This document shows positions 52,530 to 61,950 of a stretch of DNA of 64,000 nt, one piece after another. The DNA is taken from the NCBI GenBank assembly GCA_018699955.1, contig JABISG010000147.1:222544-286543 (forward strand), read 5' to 3'. Position 1 is the stretch's first letter; each line of letters starts with the position of its first letter. The translations under genes were made by a program, and so were the position numbers. Below the pieces are notes generated by a model, which searched no databases, was not told the origin of the DNA, and saw only the letters and a list, made by a program, of their open reading frames with translations. The stretch comes from Planctomycetaceae bacterium (GTDB taxonomy: Bacteria > Planctomycetota > Planctomycetia > Planctomycetales > Planctomycetaceae).

Positions 52530-53840
52530 TCAATCTTCGACTCGCAGAAACGGGGACTTGTGGGAAGTTTCCAGATTCAAGGCCGTTTCTTCACAGTCGA
52601 GCGACTGCAGTCGCTGTCTCGCCTGCTGCGCCCACGGTCCGCGGCTGTCGTATTGCAGGTACGCCTGCCAGTGGGTTACCGCTTGCTCATCGTCGCCGTT
52701 CTGGTGAAGTAACTCCGCTTTATGCAGGTGGGCATCGGGGTAGTCCGGATGCACGGTCAAGGCGATGTCGAGTGCCGCGAGTGCCGATTCGGCCTGATTC
52801 GCGTCGGCGAGCAGGCACCCCAGTTGCGTCCAGGCTTCAATGTATTCGTGATCCGCTTCGACCGCGGCATAATACCGCTCGATTGCACCGTCGCGATTGT
52901 CTTGACGAAACAGGACCTCCGCCAGAAAAAAGTTCGCCTCGGCATCGCCCGGGTGCTGCATGAGGAATAGTCGAAACGACTCAGTGGCCGCATCGAGATC
53001 GCCATCGTCCAGCAGCCGGCAACCTTCGATAAACCAGTCCGGTGGAGGCGACGCAACAAGCGGCACACGCGGTGGCAAATCGGCCAATTCAATCGACAGC
53101 GAGGCAGCGTCAGGATCTTCGTCGATGTCGGCAGCATCTGAATCGGTCGCTTCGAAGTCGAAGCATCGTTGCCCACTGGTCGATTCCACCAGTCCGTTGT
53201 CGTCACGATAAAGCAATTGCGAGCCGCGAGCGATCATGTCGAGCTGCGCCAGTGGAGAATCGACGTCCGACATCGTCGTTCGCAGTTTCTTCAGGCCGGC
53301 CTGAATCGCCTTTCGCGAAACACCTGCCGAAATCAACTCGGCAATCCGCCGCGCACAGGTCATCTCCTGGAAGTTGAAGTATGGCAGCCGATAAATGCGG
53401 CAGGCAGCGCGAACGAGACCGGCTCGCTCCCAGCTGCGAATGACGCCGACCGGCACATCGAGCAACTGCGACAACATGGCCGGCGTGTACAACCGGTGGA
53501 CTTCGCGGCGGCTTTCTTCCAGCCCCAGCAAATGCAGCCACTCCGATTCCCGCAGAAACCGGATTTCCTGTCCCTGACGTCGATGTTCATCGGCTCGCAG
53601 CAGTTTTTGTGAAGGCCGACCGTCGGCTTCCAGCGGCCAGCCCTCTTCGCCAATGACGAGCATTGTCGTTTGACGGTTGACGTGTGTGGTCGGTCCGCCG
53701 CCATGCTCTTCGACCAGCTCAAACGCCTGTCGGTGGGTCATCGACGCGAGGATTCCGGTAAACGCCACGCATTCGCCCTGCAGGCAGGGAGAACCGGTTT
53801 CCAGATTGGGAATGTTGCGTTCGTCGCTTAACTCTGACAT
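52530..53840 (-). CDS. BRCT-MerR-TPR domain protein
   Basis: A 436-residue protein with an unusual domain order. Residues about 20-105 are a BRCT domain (GECVAFTGILASMTHRQAFE, then THVNRQTTMLVIGEEGWPL) of the type found in DNA ligase and replication factors. Residues about 118-188 are a MerR-like winged helix (LYTPAMLSQLLDVPVGVIRS followed by WERAGLV). Residues about 290-420 are four TPR units (DGDLDAATESFRLFLMQHPG and similar). It may act as a DNA-damage-related regulator, but this is guesswork. An upstream start (53978) is possible; ATG 53840 begins MSELSDERNI and gives a compact N-terminus. Confidence 0.85.
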   Translation of the reverse strand: MSELSDERNIPNLETGSPCLQGECVAFTGILASMTHRQAFELVEEHGGGPTTHVNRQTTMLVIGEEGWPLEADGRPSQKLLRADEHRRQGQEIRFLRESEWLHLLGLEESRREVHRLYTPAMLSQLLDVPVGVIRSWERAGLVRAACRIYRLPYFNFQEMTCARRIAELISAGVSRKAIQAGLKKLRTTMSDVDSPLAQLDMIARGSQLLYRDDNGLVESTSGQRCFDFEATDSDAADIDEDPDAASLSIELADLPPRVPLVASPPPDWFIEGCRLLDDGDLDAATESFRLFLMQHPGDAEANFFLAEVLFRQDNRDGAIERYYAAVEADHEYIEAWTQLGCLLADANQAESALAALDIALTVHPDYPDAHLHKAELLHQNGDDEQAVTHWQAYLQYDSRGPWAQQARQRLQSLDCEETALNLETSHKSPFLRVED

Positions 53841-54049
53841 CGTCAACTCAACCCCGTCCGTGCGGCCGCAATCGGTTTTTGGAACACGGCTGACACGATT
53901 TTTACCATCATTTGACCGTTCTTCCGCCAGCATACCGACACCGCGTTCAATTGGGTAGCAATTCGGTATTGCGATCACTATAAGTTCGGTGCATTGCCAA
54001 TCAACAGCCGTGGCGATTGTGCTGCGATCACCATTCAGGAATTCAAACT

Positions 54050-55291
54050 ATGTCGTCGTTACAACAGTCCGATCCCGAGACGTGGGCCTCCATTCAGCGT
54101 GAAATCGGCCGTCAGAAGGACGGGTTGGAACTCATCGCGTCGGAAAACTACACCAGCGCTGCCGTCATCGAAGCGGCGGGGACGGTACTCACCAACAAGT
54201 ATGCCGAAGGCTATCCGGGCCGACGGTATTACGGCGGTTGCGAGTTTGTCGATGAAGCTGAGACGCTGGCACGCAACCGGGTTTGCGAACTCTTCGGTGC
54301 CGAACACGCCAACGTGCAGCCGCACGCTGGTTCTCAGGCGAACATGGCCGTCTATTTCACCGAGTTGAAGCCCGGCGACACAATGCTGGCGATGGACCTC
54401 GCGCACGGTGGGCACCTGACGCACGGCATGCATCTGAATTTCTCCGGACAACTTTACAACGTCGTTCATTACGGAGTGCGAGAGTCCGATCACCGCATCG
54501 ATTACGATCAGGCGGCCAGTCTGGCGCGCGAGCATAAGCCGAAGCTGATTGTCGCCGGCGCGAGCGCCTATCCACGCGAAATCGATCATGCCAAGTTTGC
54601 CGAGATCGCGCAAGACGTCGGCGCGAAACTCATGGTCGATATGGCACACTACGCTGGTCTGGTGGCGGGTGGCGTTCACAATAACCCCGTGCCGGTGGCC
54701 GATTATGTGACGTCAACATCGCACAAAACGCTCCGCGGGCCGCGCTCGGGTTTCGTGCTGACCAAAAATGAAAACGCCCGCGCCCTCGATCGCACCGTCT
54801 TTCCCGGCATGCAGGGCGGGCCGTTGATGCATATTGTGGCTGCCAAGGCGGTCTGTTTCCGTGAAGCCTTGCAGCCTGAGTTCAAGCAATACGCAGAGCA
54901 GGTTGTTGCCAACGCAAAGGTTCTCGCCGAAGTTCTAATTTCCGGCGGAGTCAATCTGGCCAGTGGCGGAACCGACAACCATCTGATGCTCGCCGACGTC
55001 ACGACGATCGGCTTAACCGGAAAGATTGCCGAGGAAGCCCTCGATCGTGCGGGCATCACCGTCAACAAGAACATGATTCCCTACGATCAACGCAAGCCGC
55101 TCGATCCCAGCGGAATCCGCATCGGCACAGCCGCCCTCACAACTCGCGGCATGGGCGAAGATGACATGAAACGCGTCGGCGAATGGATTCTGCGCGTGCT
55201 GGCTGATGCAGCAGATGTCGATCTCGCCGAACGCGTGCGGCGGGAAATTCGCGACTTTGCTCAGAAATTTCTCGTTCCCGGTACCGAATGA
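54050..55291 (+). CDS. glyA: Serine hydroxymethyltransferase
   Basis: Converts serine and tetrahydrofolate to glycine and methylene-THF, the main source of one-carbon units. The 413-residue enzyme has [10 protein letters not shown] at the start, [13 protein letters not shown], the PLP Lys226 in [14 protein letters not shown], and DNHLMLADV and [14 protein letters not shown] at the C-terminal domain. All residues needed for catalysis are present. ATG 54050 with AGGA a few bases before is preferred to the upstream start 54017. Normal family length is about 415. It is monocistronic. Confidence 0.97.
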   Translation: MSSLQQSDPETWASIQREIGRQKDGLELIASENYTSAAVIEAAGTVLTNKYAEGYPGRRYYGGCEFVDEAETLARNRVCELFGAEHANVQPHAGSQANMAVYFTELKPGDTMLAMDLAHGGHLTHGMHLNFSGQLYNVVHYGVRESDHRIDYDQAASLAREHKPKLIVAGASAYPREIDHAKFAEIAQDVGAKLMVDMAHYAGLVAGGVHNNPVPVADYVTSTSHKTLRGPRSGFVLTKNENARALDRTVFPGMQGGPLMHIVAAKAVCFREALQPEFKQYAEQVVANAKVLAEVLISGGVNLASGGTDNHLMLADVTTIGLTGKIAEEALDRAGITVNKNMIPYDQRKPLDPSGIRIGTAALTTRGMGEDDMKRVGEWILRVLADAADVDLAERVRREIRDFAQKFLVPGTE

Positions 55292-55507
55292 GATCGGAGT
55301 CGGAATCACCCACCCAACCCGCATAATCTCCGCCTCGCCGAGAACGTAATCAGCGTTTTTTTCCGTGGGGACTGCGTGAAACACTGCGGATTCGCGTCAG
55401 GGAACTCCGATTGAGCGTATAGGGATAGCGAATTGCCTGCGGTGTTCACGGTGACTCAGTCGCCTCGCACGGCCTTCGTTCATTCCGACTGCGCAAGAGT
55501 GACAGCC

Positions 55508-56056
55508 ATGGATTTCCTTCGCATGCGGGAGTTCGTCCGCACCGTCCGATCTGATTTTGATCGGCAACAAGTCAGCGAACTCCTCATGACGGTCGGCATC
55601 ATCGGCATGAGTTTTGTGCTCGTCGGCCTGATGATTCTGCGGCTGTCCGGCGGTGCGCAACCGCTGGTAAAGCAGCCCAAGAAGAAGCAGGAACCGAAAG
55701 TGGTTGCTTCGAGTCACAACGAGGTCGAATTGGGACAATTCCAGGTCACCATGACGACGATGCAGCAACTAACGGCCGCTCCGGGAAAGTCCAATGTTCA
55801 TATCCTGCAATTCGATGCTTCGGTGATGGTGCAGAATGGCGACCAGACGGAGCGCGTGGAAGATGTGTTCGGCCAGTATCGAGGTCGGCTGCACGCCACA
55901 ATCGACACTGCCACACGCAGCGCCACCGACGAAGAGCTGAATGATCCCAACCTCGAAGTGTTTCGTGGGAAGATCCGGTCGAGAGTCAACAAACTCATTG
56001 GCGAAGACGTCGTCGATGAAGTGGTCGTCAGCGACTTTCGCTACTACCGCTTCTAG
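55508..56056 (+). CDS. Single-helix membrane protein, FliL-like C-terminal half
   Basis: A 182-residue protein with one membrane helix at about 25-48 (LLMTVGIIGMSFVLVGLMIL) and an extracytoplasmic domain. The C-terminal segment EVFRGKIRSRVNKLIGEDVV, then DEVVVSDFRYYRF, resembles the end of FliL, the flagellar basal-body protein, where a short helix is followed by a Val/Phe strand. Without other flagellar genes nearby, this could be a distant homologue with another role. ATG 55508 is chosen because it starts just before the cytoplasmic segment; an earlier in-frame start exists at 55433. Confidence 0.55.
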   Translation: MDFLRMREFVRTVRSDFDRQQVSELLMTVGIIGMSFVLVGLMILRLSGGAQPLVKQPKKKQEPKVVASSHNEVELGQFQVTMTTMQQLTAAPGKSNVHILQFDASVMVQNGDQTERVEDVFGQYRGRLHATIDTATRSATDEELNDPNLEVFRGKIRSRVNKLIGEDVVDEVVVSDFRYYRF

Positions 56057-56080
56057 TCGAACTGGCGGATGCGGTGTCAG

Positions 56081-56953
56081 TTAACTTCCGCGTGTCGCAT
56101 CGTTCGTCCATGCGGCGAGGGTTTCCAGCGGCACGATGGCGTTCATGCTGCCCGAGCGGAATCCTTCCAGATCGACGGTGACGGATCGAAACCCCAGCGA
56201 CTTGAGCCGGTCGGTCACGCGTTGTCGCATCACCGGGTCCAACAGCAGCGGGACCTGATCGATGGGAACTTCAACGCGGGCCAAATCGTTGGCTTCGTGA
56301 CGAACGCGCAATTCACGGATTCCCAGTTCATTGCGCAGAAACTGCTCGGCTTCATCGACGCGGCGGACTCGCTCGGGGGTTACCTCCACGCCGTAGGCAA
56401 TGCGACTTGCCAGACAGGGGGCGGCCGGTTTATCCCAGACGGGAATCTCCCAAAAGCGGGCCAATTCCCGCACATCGGACTTGGTGAATTCGGCCTCGAT
56501 GAGCGGACTGCGCACATCGTTTTCCCGCGCGGCCTGCATGCCGGGGCGATAATCGCCGAGGTCGTCAACATTCGCGCCGTTGACGATAACGTCCACATCG
56601 AGTTCGGCCGACAAGCCTGCCAGTTGCGTGTACAACTCGGTCTTGCAGAAATAGCAACGATCGTGAGCATTTTTGACGTAATCCGGACGCGTGAATTCCT
56701 CAGTATTGACGACACGGTGCCGAATACCGATCATCTCGGCCAGCCGTTCTGCCTCATCTCGTTCGCCGTCGGCCAAACTCAGGCTGTCGGCAGTGACGGC
56801 AACCGCCTTTTCGCCGCACGCAAGTTGAGCCGCCTTGGCGACGAGCGTACTATCGATGCCGGCAGAAAAGGCGACCGCCACCCGGCCATAGCCGGCCAAC
56901 AGGCTCAGCAGCCGTTCCCGTTTTTGATCCAGCAATTCTGCGAGTTCCGGCAT
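56081..56953 (-). CDS. larE: ATP-dependent sulfur-sacrificing transferase LarE-like
   Basis: A 290-residue PP-loop protein of the LarE family, which donates its own cysteine sulfur to build the nickel-pincer cofactor of lactate racemase. The PP-loop AFSAGIDST is at 28-36. Conserved RCYFCKTELY, GANVDDLGDYRPG, SPLIEAEFTKSDVRELAR and the sacrificial cysteine Cys180 (APCLASRIAYG) are present. So it is probably an active family member of the single-Cys type. The usual partners larA, larB and larC do not lie beside it, so its cofactor client is unknown. Confidence 0.9.
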   Translation of the reverse strand: MPELAELLDQKRERLLSLLAGYGRVAVAFSAGIDSTLVAKAAQLACGEKAVAVTADSLSLADGERDEAERLAEMIGIRHRVVNTEEFTRPDYVKNAHDRCYFCKTELYTQLAGLSAELDVDVIVNGANVDDLGDYRPGMQAARENDVRSPLIEAEFTKSDVRELARFWEIPVWDKPAAPCLASRIAYGVEVTPERVRRVDEAEQFLRNELGIRELRVRHEANDLARVEVPIDQVPLLLDPVMRQRVTDRLKSLGFRSVTVDLEGFRSGSMNAIVPLETLAAWTNDATRGS

Positions 56954-57416
56954 CGAAAACCGATTTAGAAAAAGGGGGGAAGACGTTTACATGGGGCAGC
57001 AACTTCGTAACACTTTGAGTATATGTCGAGCATTCCACGACAACAACGCGGGACACCGGCTCGTTGCGGTCGATTTTTGAGTAGCCCCAAATGTTGAAAA
57101 ATGTCCCCAATTTTGACGATTCCAACGAACCGCATTCCGATTTCGTGGGTTAGACTTTCGGTGTGGCGCCTGCCAGACCGACTTCCTCGCAGGTGCTTCA
57201 GTGCATTGTCGGCGGCGTTTTCGGCAATTCGCCGGGGCGCCACAAGACGTGCCTTTTAATGACTTTTGATAGGTCATATACTAAAGATGTGGTTTTCAGC
57301 CGACTGGACACTTGGAATTGTGTTCACGTTGCTGAGCTTGGGCGAGTTTGCCTCGTCCCCCACCCCGCGGGCATAACATCATCACTCCTGGCCCAACTTC
57401 AGAAGGTTACGTTTCC
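56954..57416. other. Intergenic region, no gene recognised
   Basis: This 463-base divergent region separates larE and the cytochrome-type gene. A few overlapping frames on the minus strand show no family features. It probably holds promoters. Confidence 0.45.
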
Positions 57417-59294
57417 ATGAGAGCAACAATCCTGGTTCTCGCGGGGCTCGTTGGAGTCGCATCATTGACGGTGTCCGTCGTCCCAAGTCGCGCGGCCTTG
57501 ACCTCCGCCCAACGAAAAGAGTTAGGCAAAGTCAATCGCGAGATTCGGAAGCTTTCGTCGCTGATCCGCCGTAAAAAATACGACGAAGCCGACAAGTCAC
57601 TCTCGGCAATTGCGGCGACAGTTGAGAAACTTGCCAAAGGCAACGACAAGGATCGTGCCATTGTGCTGGTGAAACGACGGATCGAAATGCAGCGTGATCT
57701 TCTGGATCGAGCCAAGAGCGGCAAGAAGGGGCGGCCGGGCAAAGCAGCCGGCCCGGCGATCAGTTTCACAAAGCAAATTGCTCCCATTCTCAAGAACCGT
57801 TGCGGCAACTGTCACGTCAACCGCGCGAGCGGCCAATTGCAATTCGACACGTTTACGAAACTGGCCAAAGGCGGTCGAAGCGGCGTTCCCATCGTTCCCG
57901 GCAATCCCGCCAAGAGTCTGTTGTATCAGCGTCTGTTTGCCCAGGGAAATCGACGAATGCCGCGCGGTGCTGCCGCGCTTCCGGCTGCAGAAGCCATGCT
58001 CATTCAGCGTTGGATTGTACTCGGAGCACCGTTTGACGGCACCGACCGCAATGCACCAATTGGTCAGGCACCCGCCGCCGACAAGCCCGACACGCCAATT
58101 CCGACTGCAACGGGAAAAGAGACGGTCTCCTTCATCAAAGATGTGGCACCATTCGTCGTCAACTTGTGTGGACGATGTCACGGCGGCAACGATCCCCGCG
58201 GCGGACTTTCGCTCGTCACTTTCGAAGACATGATGAAAGGCGGCAACAGCGGCCGCGTTCTGCTGCCCGGAAATCTTGACGGCAGCATTTTGTGGCAGCG
58301 CGTCGGCACGCCTCAACCGGGCGACAAACGCATGCCGCAGGGACAGGCGCGAATCACAAGAACCAATCACACCAAATTGAAGACGTGGATTGAAGAAGGT
58401 TGCAAGCTGGACAAGGGCCTCGACCCCAAAGCTCCGTTGCGAAGGCTCGTCCCAACCGAAGCGGACCTGACGGCTGAGCGACTGGCGAAACTCACTCCGG
58501 AAGAGTTCGAGCAACATCGCCTCAAACGCAGTAACGATCAGTGGGACGCCGCATTCTCCAAAGACCGGCCACAGTACGTCGAAGGCAAGGAAGTCCTCGT
58601 CTACGGAAACGCCGGTGCCGAACGCATGCAGGTCGTCTACGGCTGGGCGGAAGAGCACGTCAAGCAGTTGCGGTCCATGTTTCGAGTGAAGGGGGATCGC
58701 GTCTGGAAAGGTCGGCTGACAATCTTTGTTATCAAGGACCGATTCGGCTATGAAGAATTCAACGTCGTCAATAACAACCGGCAGCAGATTCCGGCAGAGA
58801 TGGTCGGCCATTCTCTCGTCAGCACGGCGATGGACGATGCTTACGTGGTCGTGCAGGATGTCGGAGATGACGTGACGGCGGAAAATGCCGGCATGAAGTT
58901 CAACGTCATCGATCACATCACCGGTGCATTTCTGAAGCGAGCCGGGGGTAACGTACCCGAATGGGTTGTGAGAGGAACCGGTGTCTATTTGGCAGCCAAA
59001 CAGGATTCCGAGAACCTGCACGTCAAAGAAATGCGAACCCGCGTACCCGCCATGTTGGCTTCTTTGGCCAAACCAGACGACATTTTCAACGACGGCACCT
59101 TTTCGCCGTCCGCTGTTGGTGCCGTCGGCCATGCGTTGGTGGAATTCATGACAAAACAAGGCGGCATTCCCAAATTCGACGGCTTCGTCCGCTCGCTGCA
59201 GGGGGGCAACAATGTCACCGCAGCCATGAAGGCCACCTATCAGGCCGATCAAAAAGCCGTTGCGGGGGCCTTCATTCGTAGTTTCAAGAAATGA
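57417..59294 (+). CDS. Secreted protein with two planctomycete cytochrome c-like domains
   Basis: A 625-residue exported protein. ATG 57417 starts a signal peptide (1-28). Residues about 40-110 are a charged helical stretch. Two c-type heme domains follow, at about 115-215 (IAPILKNRCGNCHVNRASGQ) and about 235-335 (VAPFVVNLCGRCHGGNDPRG), each with one CxxCH and a later conserved Met (RMPRG, RMPQG) that could be the sixth ligand. The C-terminal 250 residues are unlike the usual DUF1553/1592 parts and resemble a DUF1570/peptidase-like fold with AEHVKQLRSMFRVKGD and GNVPEWVVRGTGVYLA, but a zinc-site HExxH is absent. The gene ends before a strong terminator. Confidence 0.85.
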   Translation: MRATILVLAGLVGVASLTVSVVPSRAALTSAQRKELGKVNREIRKLSSLIRRKKYDEADKSLSAIAATVEKLAKGNDKDRAIVLVKRRIEMQRDLLDRAKSGKKGRPGKAAGPAISFTKQIAPILKNRCGNCHVNRASGQLQFDTFTKLAKGGRSGVPIVPGNPAKSLLYQRLFAQGNRRMPRGAAALPAAEAMLIQRWIVLGAPFDGTDRNAPIGQAPAADKPDTPIPTATGKETVSFIKDVAPFVVNLCGRCHGGNDPRGGLSLVTFEDMMKGGNSGRVLLPGNLDGSILWQRVGTPQPGDKRMPQGQARITRTNHTKLKTWIEEGCKLDKGLDPKAPLRRLVPTEADLTAERLAKLTPEEFEQHRLKRSNDQWDAAFSKDRPQYVEGKEVLVYGNAGAERMQVVYGWAEEHVKQLRSMFRVKGDRVWKGRLTIFVIKDRFGYEEFNVVNNNRQQIPAEMVGHSLVSTAMDDAYVVVQDVGDDVTAENAGMKFNVIDHITGAFLKRAGGNVPEWVVRGTGVYLAAKQDSENLHVKEMRTRVPAMLASLAKPDDIFNDGTFSPSAVGAVGHALVEFMTKQGGIPKFDGFVRSLQGGNNVTAAMKATYQADQKAVAGAFIRSFKK

Positions 59295-59340
59295 TCTGCC
59301 GTGCCTTTACGGGGTGGTCAAGTCAAAGAGAATCAAGTTT

Positions 59341-59379
59341 CGCACGAGAAGGCTGTTTGGCCTTCTCGTGCGTTTTTTT
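59341..59379 (+). terminator. Rho-independent terminator after the cytochrome gene
   Basis: CGCACGAGAAGGC pairs with GCCTTCTCGTGCG across a 6-base loop and is followed by seven Ts. It is 46 bases after the stop codon of the gene ending at 59294. Confidence 0.92.
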
Positions 59380-59446
59380 ATGCCATGACCAATTCGCCAG
59401 CCCGTGTGAAGTCGATACAGGAACGCTATAATTTCCGTCGTCACAC

Positions 59447-59473
59447 CAAAGCCCACGGGCCGCGCCCCGTGGC
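59447..59473 (+). repeat. CCCACGGGC palindromic repeat, copy 5
   Basis: CAAAGCCCACGGGC-CGCG-CCCCGTGG, 57 bases upstream of the thiO start codon and downstream of the preceding terminator. Confidence 0.7.
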
Positions 59474-59529
59474 GTCGATTGTTGTGAGATCGACCATTTG
59501 AGCAATAGGGTTCGTGAGGCAGTGTCGAA

Positions 59530-60624
59530 ATGGCAGAAGTCGTGGTCATCGGAGGTGGAGTCGTCGGATTGGCGATCGCCTACGAGTTGGCAGGCAACGG
59601 GGTTAGCGTCCGCATTCTGGAACAAGGCGACTTCGGCCGCGAAGCCTCATGGGCGGGAGCCGGCATGTTACCTCCCGGAAATCCTGAGGGGGCAGCCACA
59701 TCCCACGCGAAATTGAGGGCCGAAAGTCATCGACTCTGGCCGCTCTGGAGTCGTCAACTGCTTGAGACCACCGGTATCGATAACGGATTTCGCGAATGCG
59801 GTGGAATCGCCATCGATTTCGGCGACGAAACTGGAGGTCAGGGTGATGAGATCGCCGCCTGGAATGCCGAAGGCGTCCAGGTTGAATCGCTTTCTTCTGA
59901 CCGGATGGCCGAACTGGAGCCGGCACTCAATCCCGATGTGTCCTCAGCCTATCGCCTGCCACAGTTGTGTCAGGTCCGCAATCCCCGTCACCTCAGAGCG
60001 CTTGTTGCCGGTTGCGCCGCCCGCGGCGTCGAAATGAACACCGGCAGCCCGGTCGTCGGTTTCGAGCGAAAGGGCGAACGTATTGTTGCCGCCCGAACTC
60101 CCGACTCGCTTCACAATGCCGACGCATTCTGCGTCGCCGCCGGCGCCTGGTCGAGCCGGCTGATGGACGTGATCGGAATCTCGATGGCCATCGAACCGAT
60201 TCGCGGACAGATTGTCCTGCTGAAGACGCAGCCGCTCCCGTTTCGGCACATCATTGAAATCGGCCCGCGTTATCTCGTGCCGAGACCCGACGGCCGCATT
60301 CTCATCGGCTCGACCGAAGAACGGGCCGGCTTCAACAAAGTCAACACGGCTGCCGGTGTGACCGGCCTGTTGCAGTTGGCCACCCGCGTCGTTCCCTGCC
60401 TCAAAGACGCCACGGTGGAACGCTGTTGGTCGGGGCTGCGACCCAGTTCGGCCGATGGTTTACCCTACCTGGATCGCGTGCCGGAAACAGCGAACCTGTT
60501 CATTGCCGCCGGGCATTTTCGCTCCGGCTTGCAGATGTCACCAGCCACCGCTACGGTGATGCGGGAATTGATTCTGGGCGAAGAATCAAGCATCTCCTGC
60601 GAACCATTCGCCTGCACCCGTTGA
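59530..60624 (+). CDS. thiO: FAD-dependent glycine oxidase ThiO-like
   Basis: A 364-residue flavoprotein of the DAO/ThiO family, which oxidises glycine to iminoglyoxylate for thiazole formation in thiamine synthesis. The FAD motif VVVIGGGVVGLAIAYELAGN is at the N-terminus, followed by ASWAGAGMLPP. The C-terminal part has RPDGRILIGSTEERAG and WSGLRPSSADGLPYLDRVP, ending in AGHFRSGLQMSP, all family-typical. No thiS/thiG genes are adjacent, and it could be another amine oxidase of the same fold. It starts a run of four or five same-strand genes with small gaps (33 bases to the next, from its GTG). Confidence 0.9.
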   Translation: MAEVVVIGGGVVGLAIAYELAGNGVSVRILEQGDFGREASWAGAGMLPPGNPEGAATSHAKLRAESHRLWPLWSRQLLETTGIDNGFRECGGIAIDFGDETGGQGDEIAAWNAEGVQVESLSSDRMAELEPALNPDVSSAYRLPQLCQVRNPRHLRALVAGCAARGVEMNTGSPVVGFERKGERIVAARTPDSLHNADAFCVAAGAWSSRLMDVIGISMAIEPIRGQIVLLKTQPLPFRHIIEIGPRYLVPRPDGRILIGSTEERAGFNKVNTAAGVTGLLQLATRVVPCLKDATVERCWSGLRPSSADGLPYLDRVPETANLFIAAGHFRSGLQMSPATATVMRELILGEESSISCEPFACTR

Positions 60625-60657
60625 ACGTTGCAGGACGGTCTCGACACGAGGAACGCC

Positions 60658-61893
60658 GTGGCCAGCGAAAGAAAACGGATTGCCATCGTCGGTGCCGGCC
60701 CGATTGGTCTGGAAGCGGCTCTGTATGCCGTGCAGGCAGGATATGATGCGCAGGTTTACGAACGCGGAACGGTGGCGGCCAACGTCTCCCGCTGGGGTCA
60801 CGTCAAACTGTTCAGCCCGTTCGGCATGAACGCATCGTCGTGGGGCCGCGAAGCACTCACAACAGGACCCGATGCGTGTGCTTTACCGACCGACGACGCC
60901 CTGCTGAGCGGTCGTCAATTCGCCCGGCAATACCTGCGACCGCTCAGCGAACTGCCGGCATTGGCCGGCCGCATTCACGAGCAAGTTCGCGTGGATTCGC
61001 TCGGGCGGTCACACCACTGGAAGGGCGATTTGATCGGCGATGCCGCGCGCGGCGACGATCCGTTCCGGTTGTTGCTCAGCGGCGATTACGGCGAGCGAAC
61101 GCGGTTGGCCGATGTCGTTCTCGATTGCAGCGGTACGTTTGGAAATCACAATTGGGTTGGGGCCGGCGGTATGCCCTGCGTCGGCGAACGGCAGGCGCTG
61201 CTCGCAACGGACTATCTCCTACCCGATGTTGCAGGCGCAGATCGTGAGCGTTTCATCGGGAAGACAACGCTTGTTGTCGGCAGCGGTTACTCGGCGGCAA
61301 CGGCCGTCGTCGCGCTGGCCGAATTGGCCGAAGCCGATCCGGCAACACGTGTTATCTGGGGGACTCGATCGAATCGCACGCCGCCAATCACGAGCATCGA
61401 AGGCGATTCGCTCGTCGAGCGCGCCCGGTTGTGCGATGCCGCCAACCAGCTGGCGATGGCTGAGGCCGGCCCCGTCGAATGGTTGCCGGGGCGATTAGTG
61501 AGACGAATTCAGCGGGAAGCACGCGAGCCAGATGCACGGCAAACGGTCTGCCTCGAATTGCACGACCGCCAGGAGAATGCAACCGTTGAAGAAGAATTGA
61601 CTGTCGATCGCATCATCGCAAACGTCGGGTACCGTCCCGACCGTCGTCTCTACGAAGAGTTGCAGGTTCACGAGTGCTATGCTTCATCGGCGCCGATGAA
61701 ACTGGCGGCCGCATTGTTGGGCGACACGTCGGCCGACTGCACCGTGCAGTCGAGCCACGGCCCACAGGCGCTGCAAAACCCTGAACCGGGACTGTTCATC
61801 CTCGGCGCGAAAAGTTATGGTCGCGACAGCCGTTTTCTAATCCAAATCGGCCTGCAACAAATCACCGACGCCTTCACCCTGATCGGTCCATAA
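60658..61893 (+). CDS. FAD/NAD(P)-binding oxidoreductase of unknown substrate
   Basis: A 411-residue flavin-type oxidoreductase. GTG 60658 (GAGGAA 4-6 bases before it) starts MASERKRIAI directly before the dinucleotide-binding motif VGAGPIGLEAALYAVQAGYD (residues 11-30). A second nucleotide motif occurs near residues 200-212 (TLVVGSGYSAATAV). YGRDSRFLIQIGLQQITDAF at the end resembles a thioredoxin-reductase-like or monooxygenase-like C-terminus. No CxxC redox motif is present, so it is not a classical disulfide reductase. The 34-base gap from thiO and the run of genes behind it suggest an operon. Substrate unknown. Confidence 0.85.
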   Translation: MASERKRIAIVGAGPIGLEAALYAVQAGYDAQVYERGTVAANVSRWGHVKLFSPFGMNASSWGREALTTGPDACALPTDDALLSGRQFARQYLRPLSELPALAGRIHEQVRVDSLGRSHHWKGDLIGDAARGDDPFRLLLSGDYGERTRLADVVLDCSGTFGNHNWVGAGGMPCVGERQALLATDYLLPDVAGADRERFIGKTTLVVGSGYSAATAVVALAELAEADPATRVIWGTRSNRTPPITSIEGDSLVERARLCDAANQLAMAEAGPVEWLPGRLVRRIQREAREPDARQTVCLELHDRQENATVEEELTVDRIIANVGYRPDRRLYEELQVHECYASSAPMKLAAALLGDTSADCTVQSSHGPQALQNPEPGLFILGAKSYGRDSRFLIQIGLQQITDAFTLIGP

Positions 61894-61903
61894 CCCTGAT
61901 CGA

Positions 61904-61930
61904 CAAAGCCCACGGGCCGCGCCCCGTGGG
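61904..61930 (+). repeat. CCCACGGGC palindromic repeat, copy 6
   Basis: CAAAGCCCACGGGC-CGC-GCCCCGTGGG, in the 57-base spacer before the radical SAM gene. Its stem may affect initiation or transcription of that gene. Confidence 0.75.
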
Positions 61931-61950
61931 GTCCATTGGTTCGCATTCCC

